Of a stretch of DNA of 20,267 nt, positions 1-7,768 are shown one piece after another (within the stretch, counting starts at the first letter, position 1; every line of letters starts with the position of its first letter). The translations under genes and the position numbers were made by a program. This DNA comes from an uncultured Acidimicrobiia bacterium (lineage in GTDB: Bacteria; Actinomycetota; Acidimicrobiia; Spongiisociales; Spongiisociaceae), in NCBI GenBank assembly GCA_937900165.1, contig CALCCX010000298.1, positions 1-20,267 of the forward strand, given 5' to 3'. A model generated the notes under the pieces. The model saw only the letters and a program-made list of their open reading frames with translations, was not told where the DNA came from and did not search any database.

Positions 1-63
1 GCAGAAGACGGCATACGAGATATATCAGTGTGACTGGAGTTCAGACGTGTGCTCTTCCGATCT
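1..63 (+). other. Illumina P7 / TruSeq index adapter (contamination)
   Basis: Synthetic sequence. Bases 1-21 are the P7 flow-cell oligo lacking its first bases, 22-29 (ATATCAGT) are the index read-through, and 30-63 are the TruSeq read-2 primer ending in GCTCTTCCGATCT. The index, reverse complemented, reads ACTGATAT, which I recall as TruSeq index 25. The adapter creates a false C-terminal peptide (GRAHV) on the radical SAM gene reading leftwards across it. Genomic DNA starts at about base 64. Confidence 0.98.
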
Positions 64-784
64 CGTTGATCATCTTCACTTCGGCGGCGACGTTTTCTGG
101 TGACCGCTGGCGAAACCCGGTGCCATGCACGGCGTCACGACACCAATCGCAGTTGTACGGGCAGCCGCGCGACGTAACAATGGTCATCGACGAGTAGCCG
201 CTTTCTTCTTCCCATACCGCCAGGTAGCGATCCATGTCGATCAGGTCGCGAGCCGGCATCGGCAACTCGTCGAGATTCTCGATCGGAGGGCGCGGTTGGT
301 TGATCTCCATCTTCCCGTTCTTGCGGTATGCAACTCCGGGCTCTGATCCCAAAGCAGAGACATCGAGGCGGCCCGCATCGCAAAGATCGAGGAGCGCAGC
401 GACGGTTTGTTCGCCCTCGTGATGAACGACGACATCCACGCTCGGATCAGTCAGATAAGCAGAGGGCGACGCCGTCGCATCAGGGCCTCCCACGATGACA
501 GTGGCGCCGTATTCGCCGGCCATACGGGCCAGCATCAGAGCGTCGTTTCTGGTTGGAAGTACCGCCGAAATACCAACAACCTCGGGCGCATGCAGGTTGA
601 GGGCCTCAGCGAACGCCGACTCGTTCTTTTCGAACGTTCCGTCGAAGATTGCAACTTCGTGTCCGCGTTGTCGGTTGTACGCGGCGAGATACATCAGACC
701 CAGCGGGAAGTACGGGCTTGATGACGCGCTTTCTGCAGCGTTTTTGGTCAGGAACAATGGGTGGGCAAATAAGATCTTGGCCAT
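64..784 (-). CDS. B12-binding domain radical SAM protein, 3'-truncated
   Basis: Only the first 240 residues are genomic; the reading frame then enters the adapter, so the C-terminus is lost. Residues 1-150 look like a B12-binding Rossmann domain: the N-terminal segment runs PLGLMYLAAY with GHEV after it, then VGISAVLPTRN and VIVGGPDAT. A linker ending in LDELPMPARDLID leads to the radical SAM core. Its Cx3Cx2C cluster motif is C208-PYN-C212-DW-C215, which would ligate a [4Fe-4S] cluster and SAM. The ATG at 784 follows AGAGG about 7 nt upstream. Family members include methyltransferases and lipid- or natural-product-modifying enzymes; the substrate cannot be assigned here. It is the last visible gene of a leftward series, 135 nt after the mannosyltransferase-like gene. 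I see no terminator in that gap, so cotranscription is possible. Confidence 0.9.
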
Positions 785-919
785 AGGAACCTCTTGGCAC
801 GGCGCCGTTCTGCCCCGAAATCCTGGGTGGGCGCACTGACGCTTGTCCGGGTCGCCTCATTGATGCCTGTCGACTGTAGCGGCCCCACCGTGGTATCGAT
901 CTGGGCCGGCGAGTTCGCA

Positions 920-2371
920 TCAGTCGGTTTCGGCGCCTGGGCTGATGGACGCTGCAGGGGGTGATCCGACACTGTTGCTGGGTCCGGCCGGTCTTCGGAG
1001 CGCTTGGTACAGGATCGACCCCCCGTGTACAGCGAGCAACACCAGGGTGGGGTACCACACGACACTGCGGACCCATGCGATCTCGGCGTGGTTGAGCGGG
1101 TCGAGAAATGTGAGATAGGAGATGACAATTGCCGCACTGAGGTACAGCCACGGTGAGATCGCCAGCCACCTGCGCGGCGGATCGTCGGAGCCCACGAAGG
1201 GCAGAAACGCCACCAGGATGAGCAGATACCAAGGGTTGAGAGTCGGGGTGAGAATCACATACGCCATGAGGGCAAACGCCATGAGCCGGAGCGCTCCGGG
1301 CGGTGTGGTGGGCCGTCTGGCGCGCAGCCAGATAGTGACCAGCACAGCCACCATCAGAGCTACCACCATGAGCCTGGTCGTTTGGGCCGCATCGGGTACG
1401 CCTCGGCGGTTCAGCCAAGCGGCCACCGACTGAAAGATGGCGCTGTTGAAGGTCCAGGCACCGTAGATGCGGGCCGAACCAAACAGCCCTGTGCCGCTGG
1501 CCTCGCCGGACAGACCCCACCCGGCTGTCCATCCGAATGGGACTAGAACGGCGGAGATGGTGCTGATGTAGACGAGCCGTTGCGAGCCGCGCCAGCGCGG
1601 CCATAGAACCGGAAGTAAGAGCAATGGCAGCGGCCTGGTGAGCGTAGCCAACGCGAGCAAGAGCGGTGCCGTCCAGGCCCTCTTGGTCTTCGGTCTGGCC
1701 AGGGTCAGGTACACAGACAGCAGGGCCAGCATGACCATAAGGGCGTCGAGGTGGGCTCCGTGGGCGACCTCGACGATGACCAGTGGATTCCACAAGTACA
1801 GCATCACGCGGCGCTGCGGCAGTTTCGTCGACTTCAGCAACAAGACGATGGCACTGGCCACCGCGAGGTCGAAGACAACCATGACGACTTGCAATGGCAG
1901 CGGTTTGGGTGGTGCCACCTGAGCCGTCACCGCAAAGACCAATTGTGCAGTGGGCAGATATGGGGTGCCAAGCGAGGGGTTGTTGGCGAGCTGCCTGGCC
2001 GGAATGTCGATGGCGTCGAGCGCGGATGCGTCGAGAGTGTGCGCGTACGGATTGATGCCTGCGATCGAGACGTTTCCGTCCCAGATATACCGGTAGACGT
2101 CGTCGCTGAGTGTCGGAGTCGTGGCGAGTAACAACAGCCGGAAAACGATTGGGATGACCCACAACCAGACAAGCGGGATTGGGCGCCGCTCATTCCACCA
2201 CAAGGCCACCAGGAAGCCGACAAAGGCGAGCAGGTACCACCCAATCGTCTGGGGAGTGAATTCGTCGCGAAGTGTTCCGACTTGCGCGTCGAGTCGCACC
2301 AGGCTGAGATACGCGATCAGACCGATGGCGCCTGCAGCCCATAGACCCCACCAGTCTGTCACCTTGGCCAT
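920..2371 (-). CDS. Polytopic membrane glycosyltransferase, GT-C fold, MptB/GT87-like
   Basis: A 483-residue, strongly hydrophobic protein with roughly 12-14 membrane segments. The motif SDDVYRYIWDG (residues 89-99, after the third hydrophobic segment) matches the acidic loop of GT-C polyprenol-phosphomannose-dependent mannosyltransferases such as actinobacterial MptA/MptB, in which acidic residues in the first extracytoplasmic loop are catalytic. PTLNPWYLL near the C-terminus is also typical. It probably transfers a sugar, likely mannose, from a polyprenyl-phosphate donor to an envelope glycolipid or polysaccharide on the outer membrane face; donor and acceptor are inference. I chose ATG at 2371, with GGGAA about 10 nt upstream, over an in-frame TTG one codon earlier. 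The C-terminal 25 residues are Pro/Ser-rich and polar. It lies between the MTA phosphorylase and the radical SAM gene on the same strand. Confidence 0.82.
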   Translation of the reverse strand: MAKVTDWWGLWAAGAIGLIAYLSLVRLDAQVGTLRDEFTPQTIGWYLLAFVGFLVALWWNERRPIPLVWLWVIPIVFRLLLLATTPTLSDDVYRYIWDGNVSIAGINPYAHTLDASALDAIDIPARQLANNPSLGTPYLPTAQLVFAVTAQVAPPKPLPLQVVMVVFDLAVASAIVLLLKSTKLPQRRVMLYLWNPLVIVEVAHGAHLDALMVMLALLSVYLTLARPKTKRAWTAPLLLALATLTRPLPLLLLPVLWPRWRGSQRLVYISTISAVLVPFGWTAGWGLSGEASGTGLFGSARIYGAWTFNSAIFQSVAAWLNRRGVPDAAQTTRLMVVALMVAVLVTIWLRARRPTTPPGALRLMAFALMAYVILTPTLNPWYLLILVAFLPFVGSDDPPRRWLAISPWLYLSAAIVISYLTFLDPLNHAEIAWVRSVVWYPTLVLLAVHGGSILYQALRRPAGPSNSVGSPPAASISPGAETD

Positions 2372-2487
2372 CAACGTTGTGTTCCCGGTGCCCCACTGCG
2401 GGCAATTGAGCCCATCGACGCGGAGCGGATTCTTCTGATCGGATTTGGGGTGCGCTTGGATCTCACTGTTCGAGCCTCAGGGCCGGC

Positions 2488-3240
2488 TCATCCTGATTCT
2501 TGACGCCAGGTCGCAATTGTCGAGATCAGGCCTGTCACTACGATACGCAAAACGCCGAGCGAGTGCGCAAATCTCTCGAGCACCCTCTCGTGAGTGACCG
2601 GTTCGATTTCCCCATGGACTCCGGCGTCGTAGTCGGTGATCACTGCGATGTTCACATACTCCGTTTCCAGCTCGCGGGTGAGCGGAACCTCAGGCATTTG
2701 GGTCATGTTGATCAAGTGGAACCCGGACTCGGCGAACCATCGGCTCTCCGCTCTGGTCGAAAACCGCGGTCCTTGGATCACCACTGTCGTGCCTGCTTCG
2801 TGCACCGTTGCTCCCGCTTCACGGCACGCAGTGATTGCCATGCCCCGATGGGGCTCGGAGTAGGGGTCGGCAAACGCCATGTGATGCACGTCTGGACTCT
2901 CGATGAAGCTCGACTCGCGACCCCACGTCCGGTCGACCAACTGATCGGGTACGACAAAATCACCAGGTCGATATTCGGGTACGAGTGCTCCGGCTGCACA
3001 GAGACCGATGACATCAGTCACGCCGAGTTCTTTCATGGCCCACGCGTTCGCTCGGTAGGGAATGGCGTGGGGCGGGAGGCGGTGGCCCTTTCCGTGGCGT
3101 GGGAGGAATGCAACTGCCTTGCCGTCGACGGATCCGATCATCACGGGGTCCGAGGTAGGTCCATACGGGGTCTCGATGTTCTCCGCCCGCGCGTCATCGA
3201 GGAGTTCGTAAAACCCTGTTCCGCCGTAGATGCCGATCAC
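2488..3240 (-). CDS. mtnP: S-methyl-5'-thioadenosine phosphorylase (PNP/MTAP family)
   Basis: Phosphorolyses methylthioadenosine to adenine and methylthioribose-1-phosphate (purine and methionine salvage, cytoplasm). From the chosen start the protein is 250 residues: MIGIYGGTGFY nucleotide-phosphate loop, RHG at 48-50, GPRFSTRAES at 157-166, NMTQMPE at 178-184, and DYD at 203-205. The paired aspartates in that last motif select 6-aminopurines (adenine) rather than the 6-oxopurines bound by ordinary PNPs. I chose GTG at 3240 because AAGG lies 8 nt upstream and homology begins there. The frame stays open to a GTG at 3348, directly after the acyl-CoA synthetase stop, but the extra 36 residues do not resemble the family. 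A purine nucleoside phosphorylase or methylthioinosine phosphorylase with related specificity is the alternative. Confidence 0.88.
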   Translation of the reverse strand: MIGIYGGTGFYELLDDARAENIETPYGPTSDPVMIGSVDGKAVAFLPRHGKGHRLPPHAIPYRANAWAMKELGVTDVIGLCAAGALVPEYRPGDFVVPDQLVDRTWGRESSFIESPDVHHMAFADPYSEPHRGMAITACREAGATVHEAGTTVVIQGPRFSTRAESRWFAESGFHLINMTQMPEVPLTRELETEYVNIAVITDYDAGVHGEIEPVTHERVLERFAHSLGVLRIVVTGLISTIATWRQESG

Positions 3241-3348
3241 TGTGCCAACCTTAGGACCCGATCCGGCAGATTTCGGTCTCGCCTCGTGCTGGGTCGGCGG
3301 GCCAGGAGCCATGAACAACGGCCGAAGATGCGGCGCCCATTGGCCCAC

Positions 3349-4965
3349 TCAGGCCATTTCGCGGAGTTCTACCCGTCTGATCTTGCCTGAGATGGTCTTC
3401 GGGAGTTCAGCCAGGTAGACGATCTCGCGGGGGTACTTGTACGGCGCGGTGATCGCCTTGACGTGTTCCTGGATCTCGACGGTCAGCTCATCCGAGCCCT
3501 CATATCCTGGCGCCAGGATGATGAAAGCCTTCACGATATTGCCGCGCACCGCATCGGGTTTGGCCACGACGGCCGCTTCGACCACCGCTGGGTGCTCGAT
3601 CAGTGCCGACTCGACTTCGAATGGCCCGATCCGGTAGGCGGCCGACAGAATGACATCGTCTGCTCGACCCACGAACCACAGATATCCGTCTTCGTCTCGA
3701 TACGCCCGATCTCCTGTGTAGTACCAGCCGTGCTGGAAGACTTCGGCAGTGCGCTCATCGTCCTGCCAGTAGCCGCGGAACAGTCCGAGTGGCCAAGGAT
3801 CGGTCTGAATGGCGATATTACCCTCCTGACCGTCCTCGCAGATCTGGCCGTCCTGGTCGACCACGTCAACGATCATGCCGGGAGCCGGGCGGCCCATCGA
3901 ACCCGGTTTGACGGCGAGGCTCGGATAGTTGGCGACCAGGACGGAGGTCTCAGTTTGGCCATATCCGTCATAGGGCACCGTCCCGGTGGCCTTCTCCCAA
4001 ATCTCGATCACTTCTGGGTTCAGCGGCTCACCTGCACTGGTGCAGTGCCGGAGTCCCGACCAGTCGTAGACACTCAAATCCATCTGGGCGAAGGTACGAA
4101 ACAGCGTCGGCGGACAGCAGAAAGACGTCACGCCGAGCTCTGCGATCAACTCGAGCATTCGAGCGAAATCCGGCTTTCCGACGATGTCCCACATGACGAC
4201 AGTCGCGCCGATGATCCACTGTCCGAATAGCTTGCCCCACGCGGCCTTCGCCCAGCCGGTGTCCGACACCGTCCAATGCACATCGTCAGGGGTCAGATCG
4301 TGCCAGAACCGAGCCGTGATTTCGTGGCTGAGAGCGTATGAACCGACGTGCTGAACCATCTTGGCATTGGCCGTTGTGCCTGAGGTAAAAAATAGGAGTA
4401 GTGGATCGTCTGACCGGGTTGGCTCGACAGCGGCCGACTCGGCCGGCATTGCCTCCAAGGCTGCGGTGAACTCCGTCCAGCCGTCTCGCGGTGCTCCCAC
4501 CACAAACCGGGTGGCAAGAGAGGGGCAATCATCTGAAACCTCCGCGAGCCGGGCGGCCCCCGCTTCATCACAGAACGCAGCCACCGCGCCGGCCTGGTTG
4601 ATGCGATAGGACTGATCCTTGGGCATCAGCTGGGTGGTACCGGGCATGGGGACGGCGCCGATCTGGAAACAGCCCAGGAGAACTGCGTACCACTCCACTA
4701 CCCGGGGCAGCTGGACGAATACCTTGTCACCCTTACTGATCCCATGGCTCCGTAGTAGGTGGGCGGTTCGATGGGCCCACCCGGCGAGATCCGCGAACGA
4801 ATATCGGTTGATGGTGACACCGTCAGGCTCGACGCCAATCAGAGCGATTTTGTCCGGCGTCTCAGCTGCCCTGGCCCCGATGACGTCGCCGGTGAAGTTG
4901 AAGAGATCGGGAACTTCGACCCGGAAATTTGCCAGCGTCTCGTCATAATTCGTCATATTCGCCAT
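3349..4965 (-). CDS. Acyl-CoA synthetase, AMP-forming (medium-chain/ACSM-like)
   Basis: Activates a carboxylic acid through an acyl-adenylate and transfers it to CoA. The 538-residue protein has all core ANL motifs: the phosphate loop FFTSGTTANAK (193-202), YGQTET (335-340), TGD (417-419), hinge GRADDVI (433-439) and the C-terminal catalytic lysine in SGKIRR (K528). Overall it resembles medium-chain or acetyl-CoA synthetase-like enzymes; the acid is unknown. The A8 loop reads SAAYRIGPFE, where most relatives have a glycine before YRIG. The start is ATG at 4965, with GGAGG 7 nt upstream. A second ATG at 4971 sits only 1 nt from that site. The frame is open far upstream (to 5583), but that extension is antisense to the hydrolase gene and has no family similarity. 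It is divergent from the hydrolase at 5089 and heads the leftward series. Confidence 0.92.
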   Translation of the reverse strand: MANMTNYDETLANFRVEVPDLFNFTGDVIGARAAETPDKIALIGVEPDGVTINRYSFADLAGWAHRTAHLLRSHGISKGDKVFVQLPRVVEWYAVLLGCFQIGAVPMPGTTQLMPKDQSYRINQAGAVAAFCDEAGAARLAEVSDDCPSLATRFVVGAPRDGWTEFTAALEAMPAESAAVEPTRSDDPLLLFFTSGTTANAKMVQHVGSYALSHEITARFWHDLTPDDVHWTVSDTGWAKAAWGKLFGQWIIGATVVMWDIVGKPDFARMLELIAELGVTSFCCPPTLFRTFAQMDLSVYDWSGLRHCTSAGEPLNPEVIEIWEKATGTVPYDGYGQTETSVLVANYPSLAVKPGSMGRPAPGMIVDVVDQDGQICEDGQEGNIAIQTDPWPLGLFRGYWQDDERTAEVFQHGWYYTGDRAYRDEDGYLWFVGRADDVILSAAYRIGPFEVESALIEHPAVVEAAVVAKPDAVRGNIVKAFIILAPGYEGSDELTVEIQEHVKAITAPYKYPREIVYLAELPKTISGKIRRVELREMA

Positions 4966-5088
4966 CGCCATACCTCCAAGGCCCGAGGCTAGCCATCGCC
5001 CAGAGCCGCTGCCCTTGACGTTGCGACGAAGGCGAGGCACCCGGTTCCGCCGTGATGGGTTCCGACCGGACCCCCCTGTGCTCGGACG

Positions 5089-5811
5089 ATGATCGAAGTT
5101 GGCGAACAGATTTACCGACTTGGGACCCCACATCACAACTTCTACGTTGTGACCGAGGGTGGCAAAGCGACCGTTGTCGACGCCGGTTGCTCGAAGGAAT
5201 GGCCGAAGCTGGTAGGTGGCCTGGCTGCGATTGGTCTTGGCGCCGAAGACGTCGAGGCCATTGTGGTTACCCACGCCCATGCCGATCACATAGGTTTTGG
5301 ACGCGAGGCCGCGGACGCGACGATCGATGTCAGAGTGCATGCCGATGAGGAGCCAAGGGCGCTCGGTACATTTCAGGGACGCAAGGCCGCCGAAGCCACC
5401 GACCTGCCGCTCTGGCGGATCGGGACTTGGCGTTTTCTCACCGCCCTCATAAGGGTCGGGATAATGAGCCAGCCGGTGCTCGAATCGGTGACGACCATGG
5501 AAGATGGCGAAACCCTCGATCTGCCAGGTTCGCCGACGGTGATTCACACGCCAGGGCACACCGAGGGCCATGTCGCGTTCCATCTTCCGAGGAGGTCAGT
5601 GGTCTTCACTGGCGACGGACTCGCCACCCGCGACCTGTTCGGGTCGAACCGGGTCTCTCCACAAATGATGCCGGACGCCTTTCACCTCGATCCGGCGATG
5701 GCTCGACGATCGTTGGAGCGGATCTCCGGATTGGAGGCCGATCTCCTGCTTCCCGGGCATGGAGAGCCCTTTCACGGCTCCCCGGCCGCGGCGGTGGCTG
5801 CTGCAAGTTAG
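5089..5811 (+). CDS. Metallo-beta-lactamase-fold hydrolase
   Basis: A 240-residue, apparently complete MBL-fold protein. The metal-binding signature HAHADH is at residues 62-67, followed by the downstream histidine in HTPGHTEGH, the bridging aspartate in FTGDGLA, and the last ligand in LLPGHGEPF. This is the glyoxalase II-like arrangement of a dinuclear zinc or iron hydrolase, not a true lactamase; there is no signal peptide. The substrate is not predictable; hydrolysis of a thioester or lactone would suit its position beside an acyl-CoA synthetase, but that is inference. The ATG at 5089 has only a weak Shine-Dalgarno (CGGA). It is transcribed divergently from the acyl-CoA synthetase across about 120 nt in which I could not identify a convincing promoter. 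Confidence 0.9.
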   Translation: MIEVGEQIYRLGTPHHNFYVVTEGGKATVVDAGCSKEWPKLVGGLAAIGLGAEDVEAIVVTHAHADHIGFGREAADATIDVRVHADEEPRALGTFQGRKAAEATDLPLWRIGTWRFLTALIRVGIMSQPVLESVTTMEDGETLDLPGSPTVIHTPGHTEGHVAFHLPRRSVVFTGDGLATRDLFGSNRVSPQMMPDAFHLDPAMARRSLERISGLEADLLLPGHGEPFHGSPAAAVAAAS

Positions 5812-5834
5812 TTGCTCAACCTTTTGGCGTTTGA

Positions 5835-6331
5835 TGCATCTGCCTTTGCCCGTCTGGTTGTGACAACGTCAGGTAAATGAATGCTCTTGCTGAGGGGTTT
5901 GCCAAGGCTGATCGATTGGCCGTCGTGCTCTATATGCCTGGCCACGGCTCGGATCGTGGATCTCGAACAGACCTCTTTGTGATGGCGACCGCCGTTGATG
6001 CGGCTCCGGAGTGAGGCAGCGTTGCAGTTCTTCGTCTCCAAGATCGGCCTCTCCAAGAAAGCGAGGGCTCTGTTTTTCGGGAGGGTGGAGCGATTCGCCC
6101 AAGGTGTCAGAGATCATGCGCGGCAATGGCAGCATCCCAGGGGCCGAGGTGCTGATCTTTCATGACCCGATGGACAATCGCACTCCCTACCAAGGCTCCG
6201 CTGCCTTTGTCGAGGCCAACCAGTCTGCTCAACTGATCTCTGTACGCGATGTCGGCCACCAAAGCATTCTGTTCGACCCGGTGGCCATTGAGCGGGCCGT
6301 ATCCTTCGGACTCGGGTCCGAGGTGGACTAA
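5835..6331 (+). pseudogene. Decayed alpha/beta-hydrolase remnant (stops, frameshifts, internal deletion)
   Basis: Pieces of one alpha/beta-hydrolase are readable in successive frames. At 5877-6011, MNALAEGF and VVLYMPGHGSDRGSRTDLF match the usual ...FDAPGHGxSxGRRSSLF strand-and-loop. An in-frame TAA just upstream (5874-5876) follows a further possible remnant, and TGA at 6012-6014 ends the piece. Another frame at about 6008-6105 gives ALQFFVSKIGLSKKAR and FGRVERFAQG, like the cap region. A third frame at about 6105-6331 gives VLIFHDPMDNRTPY, with the catalytic Asp loop, and VRDVGHQSILFDP, with the catalytic His. The nucleophile-elbow segment (GxSxG) is absent between pieces one and two, so some tens of residues are deleted, and the N-terminus is missing. 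The gene cannot make an active enzyme. The upstream boundary is approximate. Confidence 0.72.
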
Positions 6332-6498
6332 GCCTGGATCCACCGACTTAGGGAAGCGACTGGCCCGCCGGGCTGAGCCTCTCCTGAGATTCATGGTTGT
6401 CTCTGCATTCACTTTGTATGAGGTGGGCCAGGCGTGACAAGCCCTTGCCAAGACTGGCGAGGCGGGCAAGGAGCGGATCCGTGCGGTGGATCTAGGCT
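6331..6498. repeat. Imperfect 15-bp inverted repeat bounding about 168 bp
   Basis: AGCCTGGATCCACCG at 6331-6345 pairs with CGGTGGATCTAGGCT at 6484-6498 with one mismatch in 15. The left arm starts at the last base of the hydrolase pseudogene's stop codon. No clear target-site duplication flanks the arms and no transposase is inside. It may be a relic of a small non-autonomous element or just a long-range stem. Confidence 0.4.
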
Positions 6499-6623
6499 AA
6501 CCGGCTGAGTCTGGCTTACGGACTTTGTGAGGGCCCGGACCGGTAGTTCGGCGAGGTCAAGTGTCTCGCCCGGACAGAGGTCGGGTTGGCGTATCATCTG
6601 GATAGGGTCAATTAGGGGCAATT

Positions 6624-7658
6624 ATGACGGCACAGCCTGTTCTCGAACTCATACCGCTTTCGATGCCATGGGTCTCGATCGATCCGTTTCTGTTTTGCGT
6701 ACACCACCTCGATGCCTACCCGGCCGGCAATGAAGCTCAAGGCGTGGAGTCGTTCCAGACCATCGGTCGCAATATGGGTGCCGATTTTTCGGCGAAGGAC
6801 GGGTGGAGCATGTACCACGGCAGCGTTGTGCCCGGCTTCCCCCAGCATCCGCACCGTGGATTTGAGACAGTGAGCGTCGTGAGGCGCGGATTCATCGACC
6901 ACTCAGACTCATTGGGCGCCACTGCCAGGTACGGCGAAGGCGACGTCCAGTGGCTGACAACGGGGTCGGGCATCATGCATTCGGAGATGTTCCCTTTGGT
7001 CTCGCCAGATGGCCCAAATACGATGGAACTCTTCCAGATCTGGCTGAACCTGGCGCCAGACAACAAAATGGTTGACCCGTACTTTGACATGCTGTGGGGC
7101 GACGCAATCCCGACTGTCACGTTCGACCAGGGCATGGTGACCGTTGATGTGATCGCCGGAACCCTCGCCGGCCGGGTCGCATTGCCGGCGCCCCCAGACT
7201 CCTGGGCGTCACAACCTGGTTCCGATGTGGCCATCTGGCTGATTCGTCTTGCCCCAGGAGCGAGATGGACCATGCCGAAGGCGATGGCGGGTACCAACCG
7301 GATGCTGTACTGCCACATGGGAGACAACGTGAAGGTGGCGGGCGCCGCCGTGGAGGTCGACGTCGGGGCCAGGCTGGTAGGAGATCTCGAGGTCGACATT
7401 GTCAACGAAGGTGGCCCTGCTGAGTTCCTGCTCCTTCAGGGCCAGCCGATCGGCGCTCCGGTCTTCCAGCTCGGACCGTTCGTGATGAACTCTCCCGAAG
7501 AGTTGCAGCAGGCGTTTTCCGACTATCGCACAACGCAATTCGGTGGCTGGCCTTGGTCAAGCGTCGATCCGGTCCACGACCGGACCGAAGGCCGATTCGC
7601 CATCCACGCAGATGGCCGTGTCGAACGCCGAGACCACCAACCCGCCTCGCCAACCTGA
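6624..7658 (+). CDS. Pirin family protein (bicupin metalloprotein)
   Basis: A 344-residue protein with the N-terminal pirin cupin. FPQHPHRGFET gives metal ligands H75 and H77, and GIMHSEMF gives H119 and E121, matching the four iron ligands of human pirin and E. coli YhhW. The C-terminal cupin half is present but degenerate, as usual. At 344 residues it is somewhat longer than typical bacterial pirins (about 230-300). Family members are nuclear cofactors in eukaryotes and quercetinase-like or redox-responsive proteins in bacteria; the role here is not predictable. ATG at 6624 has AGGGG about 7 nt upstream. The gene stands alone: a pseudogene region lies before it, and a convergent lipoprotein gene lies after it with a palindromic element between. 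Confidence 0.92.
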   Translation: MTAQPVLELIPLSMPWVSIDPFLFCVHHLDAYPAGNEAQGVESFQTIGRNMGADFSAKDGWSMYHGSVVPGFPQHPHRGFETVSVVRRGFIDHSDSLGATARYGEGDVQWLTTGSGIMHSEMFPLVSPDGPNTMELFQIWLNLAPDNKMVDPYFDMLWGDAIPTVTFDQGMVTVDVIAGTLAGRVALPAPPDSWASQPGSDVAIWLIRLAPGARWTMPKAMAGTNRMLYCHMGDNVKVAGAAVEVDVGARLVGDLEVDIVNEGGPAEFLLLQGQPIGAPVFQLGPFVMNSPEELQQAFSDYRTTQFGGWPWSSVDPVHDRTEGRFAIHADGRVERRDHQPASPT

Positions 7659-7692
7659 TTCAACCTTCGCCCACTCAACGTGAGTTCGAGAT

Positions 7693-7744
7693 GCGTTCCT
7701 TAGGCTCTAGCATGCCTATAGGCTCAGCCAAGCCTAAGGAACGC
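7693..7744. repeat. Palindromic element, copy A (convergent intergenic, terminator-like)
   Basis: GCGTTCCTTAGGCT at 7693-7706 is a perfect 14-bp inverted repeat of AGCCTAAGGAACGC at 7731-7744, with a 24-nt centre. It lies between the convergent pirin and lipoprotein genes, a natural place for a bidirectional terminator. The 15-mer GCGTTCCTTAGGCTC is shared exactly with the reverse complement of copy C, and TTCCTTAGGCTCTAG with copy B. The centre lacks the TGCGGAT core of the other two copies. No U-tract follows on either strand. Confidence 0.8.
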
Positions 7745-7768
7745 GCATTTGGCCACTCTGGGTGAGGT

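Larger units (their letters stand above)
5812..6623. other. 812-nt stretch with no intact gene
   Basis: The left two thirds hold the alpha/beta-hydrolase remnant. The right third (6332-6623) has no supported coding sequence. It contains an imperfect inverted repeat bounding about 168 bp, an internal hairpin (CCTTGCC at 6443-6449 pairing with GGCAAGG at 6465-6471), and the leader of the pirin gene with AGGGG about 7 nt before its ATG. Short open frames on either strand lack recognisable domains or credible ribosome binding sites. Confidence 0.6.

Noticed and set aside
606..2162. A 518-residue open frame on the minus strand overlapping the GT-C gene in another frame
   Set aside because: Arg/Pro/His-rich composition with no domain; a shadow of the membrane protein gene, which has clear hydrophobic segments and the SDDVYRYIWDG motif.
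4966..5088. Divergent promoters between the acyl-CoA synthetase and MBL hydrolase genes
   Set aside because: A TTGACG is present but no matching -10 at acceptable spacing; nothing convincing on the other strand.
4966..5583. N-terminal extension of the acyl-CoA synthetase frame (about 206 residues)
   Set aside because: It runs antisense through the MBL hydrolase gene, has no family similarity, and GGAGG with ideal spacing marks ATG at 4965.
5808..6056. Minus-strand 82-residue frame in the gene-poor stretch, considered as a possible transposase fragment
   Set aside because: No transposase motif could be defended, and the opposite strand carries recognisable alpha/beta-hydrolase pieces that explain the region.
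6571..6597. Promoter for the pirin gene (CGGACA with TATCAT)
   Set aside because: The -35 match is poor and the spacing of 15 nt is short; not enough to annotate.
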